In this document: one piece after another, positions 32,419-44,359 of the stretch
How the letters are laid out: each line of letters starts with the position of its first letter
Position numbering within the stretch: the stretch's first letter is position 1
Assembly (NCBI GenBank): GCA_018136815.1
Contig: CM030932.1
Span: 7,331,628 to 7,395,627 of the forward strand
Direction of reading: 5' to 3'
Source: Isochrysis galbana
Lineage: Eukaryota > Haptophyta > Isochrysidales > Isochrysidaceae
Length of the DNA: 64,000 nt
The notes under the pieces: model-generated
Database searches by the model: none
What the model was told of the DNA's origin: nothing
Seen by the model: only the letters and a program-made list of their open reading frames with translations
Made by a program: the position numbers and the translations under genes

Positions 32419-33740
32419 TGTCGCATTCATCCCAGATGATGCGATTTCCAGGCTCTTGATTCCAGGTCCTTCGCCGTGCGGCCACACGGTGAAGCTCAGG
32501 TACATCTAGGTTGGTAGGGTTCGTCCCTAGCGATCTAGAATTCGAGTTCTTGTTTCGTTCCTTCTAGCCTGTTTGTCAGGTCTAGATTCCAGGTTTCCTC
32601 CTTTCGGGTAATCTTGACCCAAAGGAGCCAGGTCGCCTGTCACTCGCTGCGCGCTTGTCTCAGGCTCTCAGGTTACCTTGTGAAGGCTTGTTTAGCTTCT
32701 TGCAAGGCTTGTGTTTCTTGTTGGGTTCCGGTTCTTTCTTGGGACTTGCTAACTTTCGTTGTCGTCCAGGCCTGTTCGTCGTAGGTTTTGTTTAGCCTGG
32801 TTAGGGTTTCGTTGTCTTCCAGCGTTTGGCGTTCGTCTTGGCGTTCGGAAATTTCCTCTCACATTCCCTAGGTCCGCTACCCTTGGCTTGTAGGTCCTTG
32901 CTTCTTTCTTCTCGGTCAAGGTTTTGGCGAGCGAGTCGGTTGCTCTAGCCGCTCGAGATTTGAGGTTTAATTTGCCATCTCCCCTTGGAGATCGGTGTAG
33001 GTTCGCTTCCTAGGTGAGGGAATCTTTCCCCTTGATGCAAGCTACATGCAAGCCTTGGCCCCTTTGGTGTTTCTTCCCCTTGGTTGCTACTCAGGGTTGT
33101 TCGTTAGAAGCGTCTAGAAGGTTCACGCTCAACGGCAAGATTTCCTCTGTCGTGAAGACATCTCGTTGCGATCTGTATCCAAAGTGATCGCCGTGGTCGC
33201 GCGACATGACGCTCCCCTTCGGACTCTCCGCTACGTGGGAAGTTACAACGGAGACACGCTCCGGCCGTCGCTGCGGAGTCTCTCTCTCTCTCTCGCTCTC
33301 TCTCTCCGTCTCTCGCGACGTGTTTGAGTTATCGGTGATTTGGGGTCGCGGTTGCTTGATAATTTGCTTGGTTTGGGTGAATGATTCCGGTGTGTTTGTG
33401 AGTCGGTGTATCCTGTTGTTCTCAGGCTCTTTGTCCGTCGTTGTTCGCTGCGTCGCTGCACTCAAGCAGCCTAGGCTCCCTCCCTGAGGGAAGAGTTCTT
33501 TGTAGGTCTAACAATCTCTTAAAACCCAACACACTAGGGCCGCTAGGAGCGCCTCGCCGCCCCACAGTCCTTCGTTCGCCGTTCGTTCCCTGTCCATACA
33601 CCCGAATGGGGTTGCCCGACCCAGTCCAGAATTTCATTCACCCGACTCCCGGTGGGGAGGAGGGGCAAAGCGCCGCGCTAGCCGCCGGTGCCGCTCGCGA
33701 CGGAGTGGCTCAGAGCCCTCCGGTAGCGCTCGACTCGACA
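32419..33740 (+). repeat. 5' LTR of copy B (1322 bp)
   Basis: Identical to the 3' LTR apart from a one-base deletion at about 32711. It spans the gag start codon at 33606. Confidence 0.88.
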
Positions 33741-36323
33741 AGCACGAAATCTAAGCTCGCGTCCTCGGCCGCAGAGGAGGAACCTCTCAGGGAACCTTCT
33801 CTGCCCGCTGCAGCTTCTGTTCCCGTTGGATGTCCGAGTGATCCCACGGCCTCTGAGGCTGCACCAGTGGCACCCATCACTCCGGCTGCTATCTCCACGA
33901 CTGGCTCCGATCAGCTCGTGGCGGATGGCGAGTCTTGGTCCGCTGCCCTCGGCACCCACCGGGTGCAATCACAGCGGGCCATGGTGGAGCATGACCCTCT
34001 CCCGCATGAAGCCAACTTCAGCGTCGCTGAGTTGGCCCATGAGGTGGAGGAGGGTCCCCTCCCTCTGATTCAATTTGACCCGCCTCCTCACCTTCGAGAT
34101 GATGAGTCTGAGGTGGGTGAAGCTGAGGTGATCAGCTTCCGAAGCCCCGCCTACCGGGACTATGCCCCGCCGTCATCAAAAGGGGTCCTTGATCAAGAGA
34201 TCACCCCGATCGAGACGGCCGCGGCGCGTCAGGATGCGGAAATGGCAAGGCTTCAGGCGGAGACCAACACCCTAAAAGGGGCTGTGGAGCGCCTACACTC
34301 ATCCCTTGCCGCGGCAGAGGCGAGGGAGGGGCTTCTCCGGGATCAAGTTGAAGCAGGGTTCAAAGCCCTGACTCAGCTACTCCAAGCCCGCCAAGAGCCC
34401 GCTTCAAGTCCGTCGATGGATCGGACCGAGGCGGCTGCGGATTCTGCTAGGCCGGTTCAGAGGGAACCACCCATGGGCGAGCCTCCTGCTCTAGACCCAA
34501 AGGGCCACAGCTCTCCGGCTTCTAGGGTTCCACGGTCGGCGTACCCGACCTCTAAATCGGAATCCCGCCGCCAGGACCAAAGCCCTTACCGGGGCCCGAC
34601 CCCGATGGTGCCACTTCGCCACCCTCGTGACCCCTGCCTCGCGGTGGGGATGGATGAGCGAGAGGCAGTTGTAAGCGAGTGGAAAAATCTCCTCGCCCTG
34701 CCTTCACGCGATCTGGCCGCCCTTTACCGCGACTCCGACGAGCACGAGCTCATCCACACCATTTTGAAGAGCAACCTCTCCCTGGCGGGCAACGTTTGGC
34801 ATTGCCGAATTTTCATGGAGGAGGACCACTTGCTCAAATGGGTGCGTAGCCGCTTCTCAGCCGAGCAAACCCTTCACCATCAGGTCAGGATGGGCAAAGA
34901 GCTTTCGGAGCTCCGCTTCCCAAAGGCCCTCGCCTCCGATAACGTTCAAACCGCGGCGACAGCCTGGAACGAATTTCGGCTAACTCTCATCAAGCCGTTG
35001 GAGCGGGCACTAGCGCTCGGCTGCGATCATCGCGAAATATTTACCTCCCTCCTCGCGGCAGCCGGAGCCAATTCCAGCGGCAATTCTCGCATCTTCGCCT
35101 TCCTCCTCGATCTAGTGGAGGACCGCGCCCTCGCTCTCAATCCTGTCCTCGCTGCTGACGTCCTTCTTCGCAAATGCGACGGGACCTTCGCAAACGGGGC
35201 CGATGGTTTCGCGAAAGACTCGGCGTCGATGGAGTGGGACCGCATGAGGGAGCGCGAGGCTGGCGCTGATCTATGTGAGCTCAGCAAGAATTTGGTTCGC
35301 GCCTACATCCGCAAGCTTGGCGATTCCGCGGTTGACTCCACCAACGTGTGGGATCATCCAAACATGGCCCATGAGATCAACCAGAGGTTCGAAGAAATCA
35401 TCCGGAACGATAAGGTTGATCCTCAGCGCGGCGTCGATAATGCTATTAAATTTGCGGAGGTGCTCGCGGAGACTCGTTTCCGCGTAGAGAACCACGAGCT
35501 AGGTCGGTCGGCGCTCTCGTGCGTCAACCTCTGCCAACGGTACCTCAGCCCTTACGAGCAGGCTCGGGTGAAGCGTCATCAATCCCGGCCCTCGACGAAG
35601 CAAACCGTGGCTAGCGTACGCACTAAAGCCTCAGGCGAGGCAAAGAACGAGACTTCCTCGTCCCAGAAGACCGCTTCGACCACGGACATGGTTGCCGCCG
35701 TGCAGGCGGCCGTCCAAGCTACCGTGGCGGAAGCTCTTCGCGGACAGGGACATTCGCCTGCTTCGAAGCCTGATTATCGGGCTGCTGCACCGCCGGCAAG
35801 TTACCACTCCAACTCACCGTTGCCGGCTATACTGACCGATCCACCGGGTCGAAAGGGAGGCTCGTCTCGGCCGCCCAGCCGTCGCTGCGATCCTCCGGCG
35901 AACGGCCAAGGGCTACCGCCCGATTTGGGCGTATCCCGGTGGACGCCCGAGCTTTGGAATCGGGCCCGAGCCCGCTTCTGGGCCGTAGCAGGCTATGCCA
36001 AGCACCCAAGGGTCTCGGCGGCGCTAGCAAAGTGCCGACCGGCCGATAATTCAATGGAAACTCCACGAACGGACGATATCAATAGGGGAATCACCGAATG
36101 GACGAACGAAAACGGCTGTGCCTTCTGCGCTTTCCGACCTCAAGCTCCTCCTGGCACTCCATCCAGCGAAGCCTGGAAATATGGCACGGGAGACGGTGCT
36201 CACAACCCCGTCATCTGTCAGCCATATATCCGCTTTCTGTGTGAGGCTGGCTGCGGAGAGTGCGGATCGGACGAGCACATTCATAAGCTTCTTCGCTCGA
36301 TGGTCCGGGTTAAGCCTCAGTAG
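33606..36323 (+). CDS. gag: Gag of copy B
   Basis: Same protein as in copy A except Glu for Gly before PPMGEP (codon near 34464). It starts at ATG 33606 inside the LTR and stops at UAG 36321-36323, after which pol is open in the same frame. Domain order and Cys/His-rich C-terminus are as described for copy A. If the LTR-internal ATG is used, each 3' LTR also carries the first 45 codons, and the frame there runs three codons into the flank. Confidence 0.8.
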   Translation: MGLPDPVQNFIHPTPGGEEGQSAALAAGAARDGVAQSPPVALDSTSTKSKLASSAAEEEPLREPSLPAAASVPVGCPSDPTASEAAPVAPITPAAISTTGSDQLVADGESWSAALGTHRVQSQRAMVEHDPLPHEANFSVAELAHEVEEGPLPLIQFDPPPHLRDDESEVGEAEVISFRSPAYRDYAPPSSKGVLDQEITPIETAAARQDAEMARLQAETNTLKGAVERLHSSLAAAEAREGLLRDQVEAGFKALTQLLQARQEPASSPSMDRTEAAADSARPVQREPPMGEPPALDPKGHSSPASRVPRSAYPTSKSESRRQDQSPYRGPTPMVPLRHPRDPCLAVGMDEREAVVSEWKNLLALPSRDLAALYRDSDEHELIHTILKSNLSLAGNVWHCRIFMEEDHLLKWVRSRFSAEQTLHHQVRMGKELSELRFPKALASDNVQTAATAWNEFRLTLIKPLERALALGCDHREIFTSLLAAAGANSSGNSRIFAFLLDLVEDRALALNPVLAADVLLRKCDGTFANGADGFAKDSASMEWDRMREREAGADLCELSKNLVRAYIRKLGDSAVDSTNVWDHPNMAHEINQRFEEIIRNDKVDPQRGVDNAIKFAEVLAETRFRVENHELGRSALSCVNLCQRYLSPYEQARVKRHQSRPSTKQTVASVRTKASGEAKNETSSSQKTASTTDMVAAVQAAVQATVAEALRGQGHSPASKPDYRAAAPPASYHSNSPLPAILTDPPGRKGGSSRPPSRRCDPPANGQGLPPDLGVSRWTPELWNRARARFWAVAGYAKHPRVSAALAKCRPADNSMETPRTDDINRGITEWTNENGCAFCAFRPQAPPGTPSSEAWKYGTGDGAHNPVICQPYIRFLCEAGCGECGSDEHIHKLLRSMVRVKPQ

Positions 36324-39300
36324 GGGTCCGGCGGGGTCCCCGTCCTTCAAACCCTGGCGGAGAACATCGCGGGCGGTGGGCCTGAACGCCACCACCACCA
36401 TCCCGATCCGATCCCTACGCCGCTTGGGGAGAAGAGCTGTCGACGCGGCGATTCTCCCCCTGTCTCTAGCTCTATTCAGTCCTCGACGGTGGGAGCCGCC
36501 TCGCCGGCTGAAGCCCCCGCCGAACGGCCATCTCGGAAGCCGGAGTCGACACTTGACCCGGGCTCCTGGAAACAGGTTTGCCCCGGAGATAGTCGCGACC
36601 CGACTCTCCGAAATTCGTGTACGTCTACAAGTTCTTCTATTACTCCGCACGCTATTAGGATGTTAGGGGCCGATTCTCGCTCGCTGCCCCTCTTGGAATC
36701 TATTTCTACGGATACTATGCTGTCTTCGGTTTCTTCTAATTCTCCTAGGTCTTTCGACGCATCTTCATCCCTGGATTCATCCCCCGACGGCCCTGCCCAA
36801 GGGGGTGGGCTAGGTGGATCCGACGCGTCTTCGGTCTCTTCGTTTCGTAAACAGTCAGTTGTAAAGCCCTCGAGGGCTGTCGACTCGGTATCATCTTCTG
36901 CTCTAGGTTCTATGGATAGGTCCGACGTGGCCGCTGCCGCGTCCGAAAACGTTGTTGCTGCTTTACCTGTTTCTGCTCTTTCCCGGCGGGACCCCACTGG
37001 AGACCTCTCTCCCAAGGGCCATAGCCGGAGCCGCTCTGCGGACGAATTGTCGTTGTCTACCGTAGGTTCTCGTGCAGTGGAGGCGGAGACTTGTGCCTCC
37101 TCCTCACCTCTCTCCCCGGTTCGTTATATTTCTCCGTCATCGTGTTCATTCTCTCGTCTCGAAGTTGCACCTGTTCTCGTTTCTGACCTGGTTCCCGACC
37201 CGGAAGGGTCGGCTTCCGGAGTCAATGAAGATGAAGGTTCCAAGGGAGCTGCGGCTTTCCGCGCTCACGCCGTGGCCACCCCAGACTCGGGAGACGCAGG
37301 GGCCGTCGATTACGATCTCTCGTCGCGCCCCACACGGACGCCGGCGTCTCCTCTTTCTCTCGGCTCTCCGGAGGATCCCTGTTCCAGGGATCGCCCGCCG
37401 GAGCCAACCCCCTTCAGGTCTAGCCCACCGAAACTTCAGGGCGACGACCCCCTCCCCTGAATTCTACTGCCGAGGCCATCCACCGGATCGCCGTGGTTGG
37501 TTGTTCCTCGGCCGCCAAGTCTACTGAAGCTGCCCGCGCCCCTACGCGCGAGCTCCAAATGTTAGCCGCCTCCCGTGCCCGGGCTAGCGGTTCCTCCGTC
37601 ATCTTGCCCCGCCATCTCGCCGAAGCTGCTCTAGCCTTGCGGCGGCCGCACGCGAGCACTCATTCATCACCCTCTACCGTACTGCCGACGCATTTTGACG
37701 AGCTTTGCGCTGAGTTAGCGGCGATCCACGACGCCGTGACGTTCGACGCGGCCGAGGGGATTCCTCCACCCCGCGTTCTAGTCGTCGGTGAAGCTAGCGG
37801 GGTCGTGTCTTCGATGTTCCTACTCGCCGGAGCGCACGTCGCGACGTGCGATCTACGACCGTCGGAGATCGACTACATTCCCCACTTCTGCGGAGATGCT
37901 CTTCACATTCAAAACCTCGGTTGGGACCTCGTGGTCGCGCATCCGCCGTGCACGTATTTGTCGGAGGTGAGTTGCCAGTGGCTCGATCGGGAGCCGGGAC
38001 GACGCCAGGCTCTCGAATCCGCCGCTAGAGTCTTCCTCGCCATGGCAAGCGCCAACGCGCCTTTCGTTGCCGTCGAAAATCCTCGAATGCACGCGGAAGC
38101 CTCCGCCTTAGTCGGGGGGTTGCGACCGCGGCAGTTTGTGCAGCCGTGGCAGCACGGCACGGGCCATCAAAAAGCAACTGGCCTGTACCTGACGGCTTCA
38201 CTCCCGCCCCTGCAGCCTTCGAAGATTGTCGAGGGACGTCTATCCGCGATGGCGGATCTATCGCCGTCGCCCCACCGTGGCGCCCTTCGCAGCCGCACCT
38301 ATGTGGGCATTGCCGGTGCAATGGCGGCCCAGTGGATGCCGGTCTTGCGCCGTTATGCGCGCGAAGCCAAGGCGTCGCGTTCGCTCGACTTCACGGTGGA
38401 CTGGGCAATTTCCCAAGCCGCTGCCAGCTTGAGAGAACGCCCTTCGCTTTGCTCGACCGGCTTCGAACTGGCTGAGCCGAGGACGGCTCTGGCTCGCTTC
38501 ATGGAGGGGGGAGGCGAGGCAGCTTCTAGCTCTCACCTCACGCCTCCCAGCGGTACGCTAGTGTCCGATTCGGTAGTCGTGATCTCAGACGCGGGCCCCG
38601 TTGCCGATGCGTCTCGCCTGCTCCATCGGAAGGACTCGGAAACCAACGCATCGCAAGACGGGACCGTGGCGGAAGTGGACTGCTTCACGCCGTGGGAGTG
38701 GCCCATAAGGGACCGCTCTACAACGCCAGGCCCTCCAAACACGGTGAAGAAGCGCCGCAGCAAGTGGCAGGTCTTCGATCGTGATGTAATTTCGGGGGTC
38801 CATCGGTGGCAGGATGTCACGCCTTCCATCGCCCAAGAAATCGCTGAGCAAGCGGCAGCTGCGGAGCCGTCGGAACCTTCCATCTTGTCTCGACTGGGCT
38901 CCCAAGGCATCAATGCACTATCTCCGAGCGCCTCCTTCACGGCTGGCGACGAGGGAGTGGCCGAACTGACCAATTCGTTCGTAGCCGAAAGGCCACTCGA
39001 AACCTGGGATGTCGGGCCCGACTCGGGAGAAGATGACACGCCCGAGATGCCAGAACACCGGAGCATGCAGACCCTCGAGACCAAGCCCTCCGACGCCGCC
39101 GAAGGAGAGGGTACTCCACGGGCACTGTGTTGCGATGGGGCTGCCGCTAGGGGTCTCAGTGCGGCTGGTTTTTCCGAGTTGTCGAAGCTTCCGAAGACAG
39201 ACTTGCAGAAGTCCCTGGAGAAGGAATGGTCACGCCAAATGGATCAACCTCGGCATCCGACGGACCGTCGAGGGCTAGGCTATGATGGCGTGCCTAACCC

Positions 39301-42300
39301 CTCTAGTTCGGCAAAGGCATCCCCATACTCTTCAATACCATTCGTGCCGCAGACGGTAGCCGCCGCTATCGAGCGAGTGCCCCACGTCGATGAATCTTCT
39401 CCGTCCAGGCCAGCCTCCAATCCAACCACCCCGTCACCCGGAGCCGGAACCTCGCTTCCAGTAGAATCTATCGCGGACACGCCGCCGCCGCTCTACCCTC
39501 GTCACTGCCTCTATGTCCGCGATCTCGTGGTCTGCCGTGCCGATGGCGACCGCGCAGCTCAAGGGTTCGTTCTCCCGGACGTTGCTCTCACGGTGAACAG
39601 CACCCTGGCTGACACTGGAGCGGGCCCATCAGTAATCACCACTGCTCTTCTCGATCGACTACCTGAAGACGCTTGCGTCGAACGCGTATCGGACGCTACC
39701 GTCCCCAACCTACATGGGCCGGACGGCCTTCCTCTCATCACTAGGGGCCGGGCTAGCCTCGTCTTCTCCTTGTCCGGTCGCCTCTTCCGTCATTCGTTCG
39801 CGGTCATCGAAGGGAACCCGATGCTTCTGCTCGGGAACGATTTTTTGGCCGCTCACTCCGCTACCATTTCTCTCGACGCCGCGAGCTCAGAGGGAAGCCT
39901 CCGCCTCCGTCCGGCCTCTGGCGATGCAGAAGACTCTTCAAGAGTCCTTTCCGAATGCGTAGTCAGAGTTTCCACGGCGCCGCCCCCAGTCGCGGACTCC
40001 GGCTTCGTCGGAGCTATCTCGATGTCACCCGGTCAGCCGCTGACTGTCGACTTTCTGGAGAGGTCGACGGCAACACGAGAGATCCCGGCCGGATCGGTGG
40101 GTGAGGCTGCTGCTGATGCTAGGCAGCCACTCTATACACCTCTCTTTGAGTCTGCCGACGAGTTTGCGGCCAAAGCTCCGGCGTCTACCTCGTCCGAATA
40201 TCTTCTCTACACGGAGCAAGCGGTGACGATTCCTGCCTTCCACCGCGCAACCATCTGGGTTAGGGTTCCGCTAGCTCTCCGAGATCATTCGGACTGCGCG
40301 ATGCTGGTCGACCGCCTACCAAACCGCGAGGCTCTCGATTCGTCCCCTCTCGTAATGCCCACGGTGGTCACGCCCACGGACGATCATCGCATCGCGGTGA
40401 CGATCGTCCACACCGGGGTCAATGCGCTGACCCTGCCGTCTCTGCATCCGATAGCTTCGCTCCAGGTGCGTTTCAAGTTGCACCGGGGCTGGACTCCGAC
40501 TGGAAGCGAGGGGGATGGTGACCCTGTCACCGCGCTGAGCGAGGAGCAACGAGCTCTACTCGACTCAGCCACCATCGATCCGGACCGGCTTCTTTCCGAC
40601 GATCAACGAGAAGAAGTACGCCAACTCTTGGCCCGGCGCATCAAAGCTTTCGCGTTGCACCCGGGGGCTCCAAACCATACGCACGTTCTCGAGGTGGAGT
40701 TGCCACTCAACCCCGGCGCTGTTCCTCACCGGCATGCTCCGTCTAGAGTGGGCCGCGCAGGCGAGCTCATCATAGAAGAGGAGGTAGCCAAGATGGAAGC
40801 CGCCGGCATTATTCGCAAGTCAAATTCGGCTTGGGCTTCCCGAGTAGTCCTGGTCAGCAAGAAAGATGGCTCCGTTCGATTCTGCGTGGACTACCGCGAC
40901 ACGAACGCCAAGCTACGCGTCGAGGATAGCCCTCTACCCCTCATTGTAGAGGCTATTGATAGGCTAGCGTCCGGCCAAGGGCCGCTCAGTTCTCTCTTTT
41001 TATGTACTCTCGATTTAGCCTCTGGTTTTTGGGGCATCCCGATCAAAGAATCGCACAAACATATCACCGCTTTCACTACCCACCGCGGCAAATACGAGTT
41101 CAACTTTCTACCGTTCGGCATCCAATCAGGTCCCTCCTACATGTGCCGCTTGATGGACATCGTTCTCGGTGCGCTAGCGTGGGAGATCTGCATGCCTTAC
41201 CTCGATGATGTGGGCATCTGGTCAACGGGCGTGGGTCCTTCCGAAGAGGCCAGGGCACAGGCTTCGTTCGAGCAAATGCTTCACCGGCTAGACCTAGTTC
41301 TCGAGCGGCTAGAGTGGGCCGGCCTGACCTGCAAGATGTCCAAGTGTGTCTTCTTTGCCACCTCTACGGAGTACCTCGGTCACGTTGTCTCGAGGGAAGG
41401 TCTCAAGATGGACCCGAAGAAGGTCGCAGCTGTCGCCGTTATCGACCCGTCATCCATCAACTCCTTGGAAGCGGTTCGATCTTTCCTCGGCCTTTGCTCC
41501 TACTACCGTCGATTCATTCGCCAATTCGCCGCTAAGGCTGCTCCTCTCACTGCTCTCACGCGGAAGGGCTGCGACGTGGCAAAGGAGTCCCAGTCCGAGG
41601 AGTGTCGCCGAGCTATCCAAGAGCTCAAGACAGCGATCACTTCGGAGCCCGTCTTGACTCCACCCAGGGATGATCGGCCCTTCATCGTCAAGACCGATGG
41701 GGCTAGCAAGTTGGGCATCGCCGGCATCCTCTCGCAGCTAGGAGACGATAACCGTGAACGAGTCGTTGGGTACTACGCTCGCAGTCTCACCTCGGCCGAA
41801 CGCCATTGGACGGTGACCGAGATTGAACTCTTGGCCGCCCTGGAATCAATCCGAAATTGGCGACCCTACCTTTGGGGGCGTCGGTTCAAGTTAGTCGTTG
41901 ACCACTCTGCGCTGCGATGGCTGCATACCATGAAGGATCAAGTAGCCGGTGGGCCAGCCTCTCGGCTGACTCGGTGGGCTCTCAAGTTGGCTGAGTACCG
42001 GTTCGATGTCGAACATAAACCAGGAGCTGTTCATCAGGATGCTGACGGGCTGTCTCGGCTAGCATCCCTGGAGCCGGAACACGAAGACGAACCACTCGCC
42101 GGCCCAGCGTCGTTAGCGGTACGTGAGCCTGGCTCAGAGTCTCTAGCCGAGCATGAACGGTCTCATCCGGTGGCTGCCATCACGCGCTCCGTAGCTACGG
42201 CGCGAGGGCTTCAAGCCTTGGACCGATCTCGTCGTCGAGCCTCCGATTCCGGGCCCGCCATCCAGTCCAGTTATTTGGCTCCGGGTACGCCGACTTCCGA

Positions 42301-43972
42301 AGAGATGAGAGCGGCCCTGGCGGAAGATCCGTTCGTAGAGCCACTCCTAGGCTCAGGAGAGACGGCCAACCACGAGCCATCAGGCCAAGGGTCGCCTCCG
42401 CCGGCCGCCGCCTCAGGCCCCATTGCCGAAGATGATTCGTGTTCCAGTTCTGTCGCTCCCGTTCCCGCTCAGCCATCCAAGATGTTTCGCCGTTTCGTCG
42501 TTCACGATGGGCTCGTCTACTATCGCACCGTCCTTGACTCCATCGACCCGGACTCGCTAGTGCTCTATGTTCCGCCCTTGTTGCGGTCTCGCTACCTCTT
42601 TGCCTACCACGATCGCTCCGGTCACCTTGGAGTTTCTCGAATGTCTGGTCTTCTTCGTACTCGGGTATACTGGCCTGGCATGTCTTCCGACGTTGCGTCC
42701 TACGTCCGAGAATGCCACGAGTGCACCCTCGCCAAGCCGCTACCTAGGGCTCTAGCGTCGCCCTCCGGTCTCTCTGTGGGTACCTACCCCTTTGATGTGG
42801 TCTACTGCGACGTGCTCTCGCTGGCTCCCACTCACAACTTCGTGCCTGGAGTCTCGGGTTACGACAAGCTGGTCGTCTTCATCGACTCGCTCACTCGATG
42901 GATTGAGGCTGAGCCGTCGAATGGGGATCCCTCGTCGGAGATGGCCTTGGACATGTTCATCCGCTTGATTGTGACGCGTTATGGAGTCCCTAGGCAGCTT
43001 CGAACCGACGCCGGTTCGAATCTATGTTCGGTTCTTGTTTCGCGTATTCTGGAGCTCACCGGGACTGATTTGTCGAGTACAGAGCCGTACCGACATGAAG
43101 GTGTAGGCTTCGTCGAACGCGCTCAGCAAACGCTCATCCGTTTGATGCGCGCCTCGAACGAGGGTGGCAGCCATTGGGTCGACCATTTGCCGTTCCTACT
43201 CCTCTCGTTGAGGGCTTCTTCCGGTCGTGTCACCTCTCGGTCTCCAGCGTCTTTGATCTTTGGGCGTGAGCTGCGTCTGCCCGCTCAACTCTCTGATCCG
43301 AAGTCTGTTTCGCCAACTGCTCTCGAGGCGGCGTCCGCCGACGTTCGCTCGTACGCATCCAGGCTCAATGCGAGCCTCCGCCTCTCTTGGTCCAGCGCTC
43401 TCGAGGCTACCCTAGCCGCTCAGGCTGAGTCGGTCCGTGACGCTACGATCAAGTCTCAAAGACCAGCTCGTTTCGAACCTGGGGATCGCGTCTGCATGCG
43501 ATTACCAGGCCATGCCAACAAGTTGCAATTCATCTACTCGGGTCCCTACCGCGTCGTAGAGGCTCTGTCCGACACTAGGTACCGACTCCGTGATCTGGAG
43601 AACCGGTTAGTCAAGGAGGAGGTGCATATCTCGAACCTCCGGCCGTATCATACTTTCGTTGATGAAGAGCCGCTGGCTGACGACGAGTACATCGTTGAAA
43701 AGTTGCTCGATCGTCGTAGCCATGGCGATTCTATCGAGTACCTCGTGAAGTGGCGTGGCTATGCTCTTCGAGAAGCCACCTGGGAGCCTCGTTCCGAGTT
43801 GCTCCGTCGTTGTTCTGATTTGCTTGATGATTATGATCGCTCCGTCGAGGAGACTTGTCCAGAAGATGTTGAGTCCCCGGAAGCAACTTCTTCGTCAGCC
43901 AGGGATACTCCTCTTCCTCCCGTTCTCGATGCGCCGTCTTCGCGCACTCGATCCAGGCTCCATCCTCGTTGA
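36324..43972 (+). CDS. pol: Pol polyprotein with methyltransferase-like, PR, RT, RH, IN and chromodomain
   Basis: Pol is continuous with gag after the UAG. One base is missing from a C run near 37455, which ends the first part at 37460. The second part is open from about 37470 to 43972, and copy A has the extra C and reads through. Domains: Ser-rich spacer (36324-37750), phage-type cytosine methyltransferase-like domain (37757-38362), another spacer, aspartic protease with DTGA at 39611, RT from about 40790 with YLDD at 41198-41209, RNase H from about 41680 (TDGA at 41692), and integrase. The integrase has an HHCC finger at 42604-42737 and catalytic Asp near 42884, Asp near 43006 and Glu near 43115, the last two about 36 residues apart. 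The chromodomain is at 43680-43830 (YLVKWRGY). The chromodomain should direct insertion to specific chromatin. YLDD replaces the more common YxDD variants but keeps both catalytic Asp. Confidence 0.9.
37757..38362 (+). other. Phage-type DNA cytosine methyltransferase-like domain inside pol
   Basis: In order: VLVVGEASG with CDLRPSE (motif I/II-like AdoMet region), HFCGDALHI, WDLVVAHPPCTYLS (motif IV; catalytic Cys codon 37949-37951), FVAVENPRMH (motif VI ENP), QFVQPWQHG, KATGLYL and TYVGIAGAMAAQW. This series matches the compact C5 methyltransferase-like family of bacteriophages (HPPCTYLS...ENP...IQPWxFG...KxTxLWL...GIAxAMAxQW). Motif I is atypical (GEASG rather than FxGxG), so activity is unproven. 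It is also present and intact in copy A at about 29163-29760. Confidence 0.82.
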
Positions 43973-44359
43973 TCCCATGTCTTGGGTAAGGGACCCGTCC
44001 CTCTAGGCTAGCCCCACGCCTCGGCTAGGGCTCCGAGTCCAAATTTCTGTCAGAGCGAATCATGGAGGTGCTGAACGCGTGCTGCCTGCGCTCTACACCC
44101 GGCGCAACACCCGAGCAAAGCTCCTGTAAAAGGGAGAAGTGGGTGGGGCAGTGCGTACGAAAGAGGCCGCCGCGTTAAGCCGCCGATTTCGTGCTCGCTT
44201 TGGATCCAAAGGGTGTTCTTGTCTCCACGTTTCGCTCGCTATGTTTCGTTGCTTCTTGTTCCGATTCTGACCTCTGGTCAGCTCAGGTTCCAAGTTCCAG
44301 GTCTCTGTTTCCAGGTTCACCGCTCGACATCGGGAGACGTCTCGATCTTAGTCGGGGGG
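43973..44359 (+). other. 3' untranslated region and polypurine tract
   Basis: Non-coding segment between pol and the 3' LTR. It ends in GTCGGGGGG immediately before TGTCGC, a typical plus-strand primer (polypurine tract). Confidence 0.75.
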
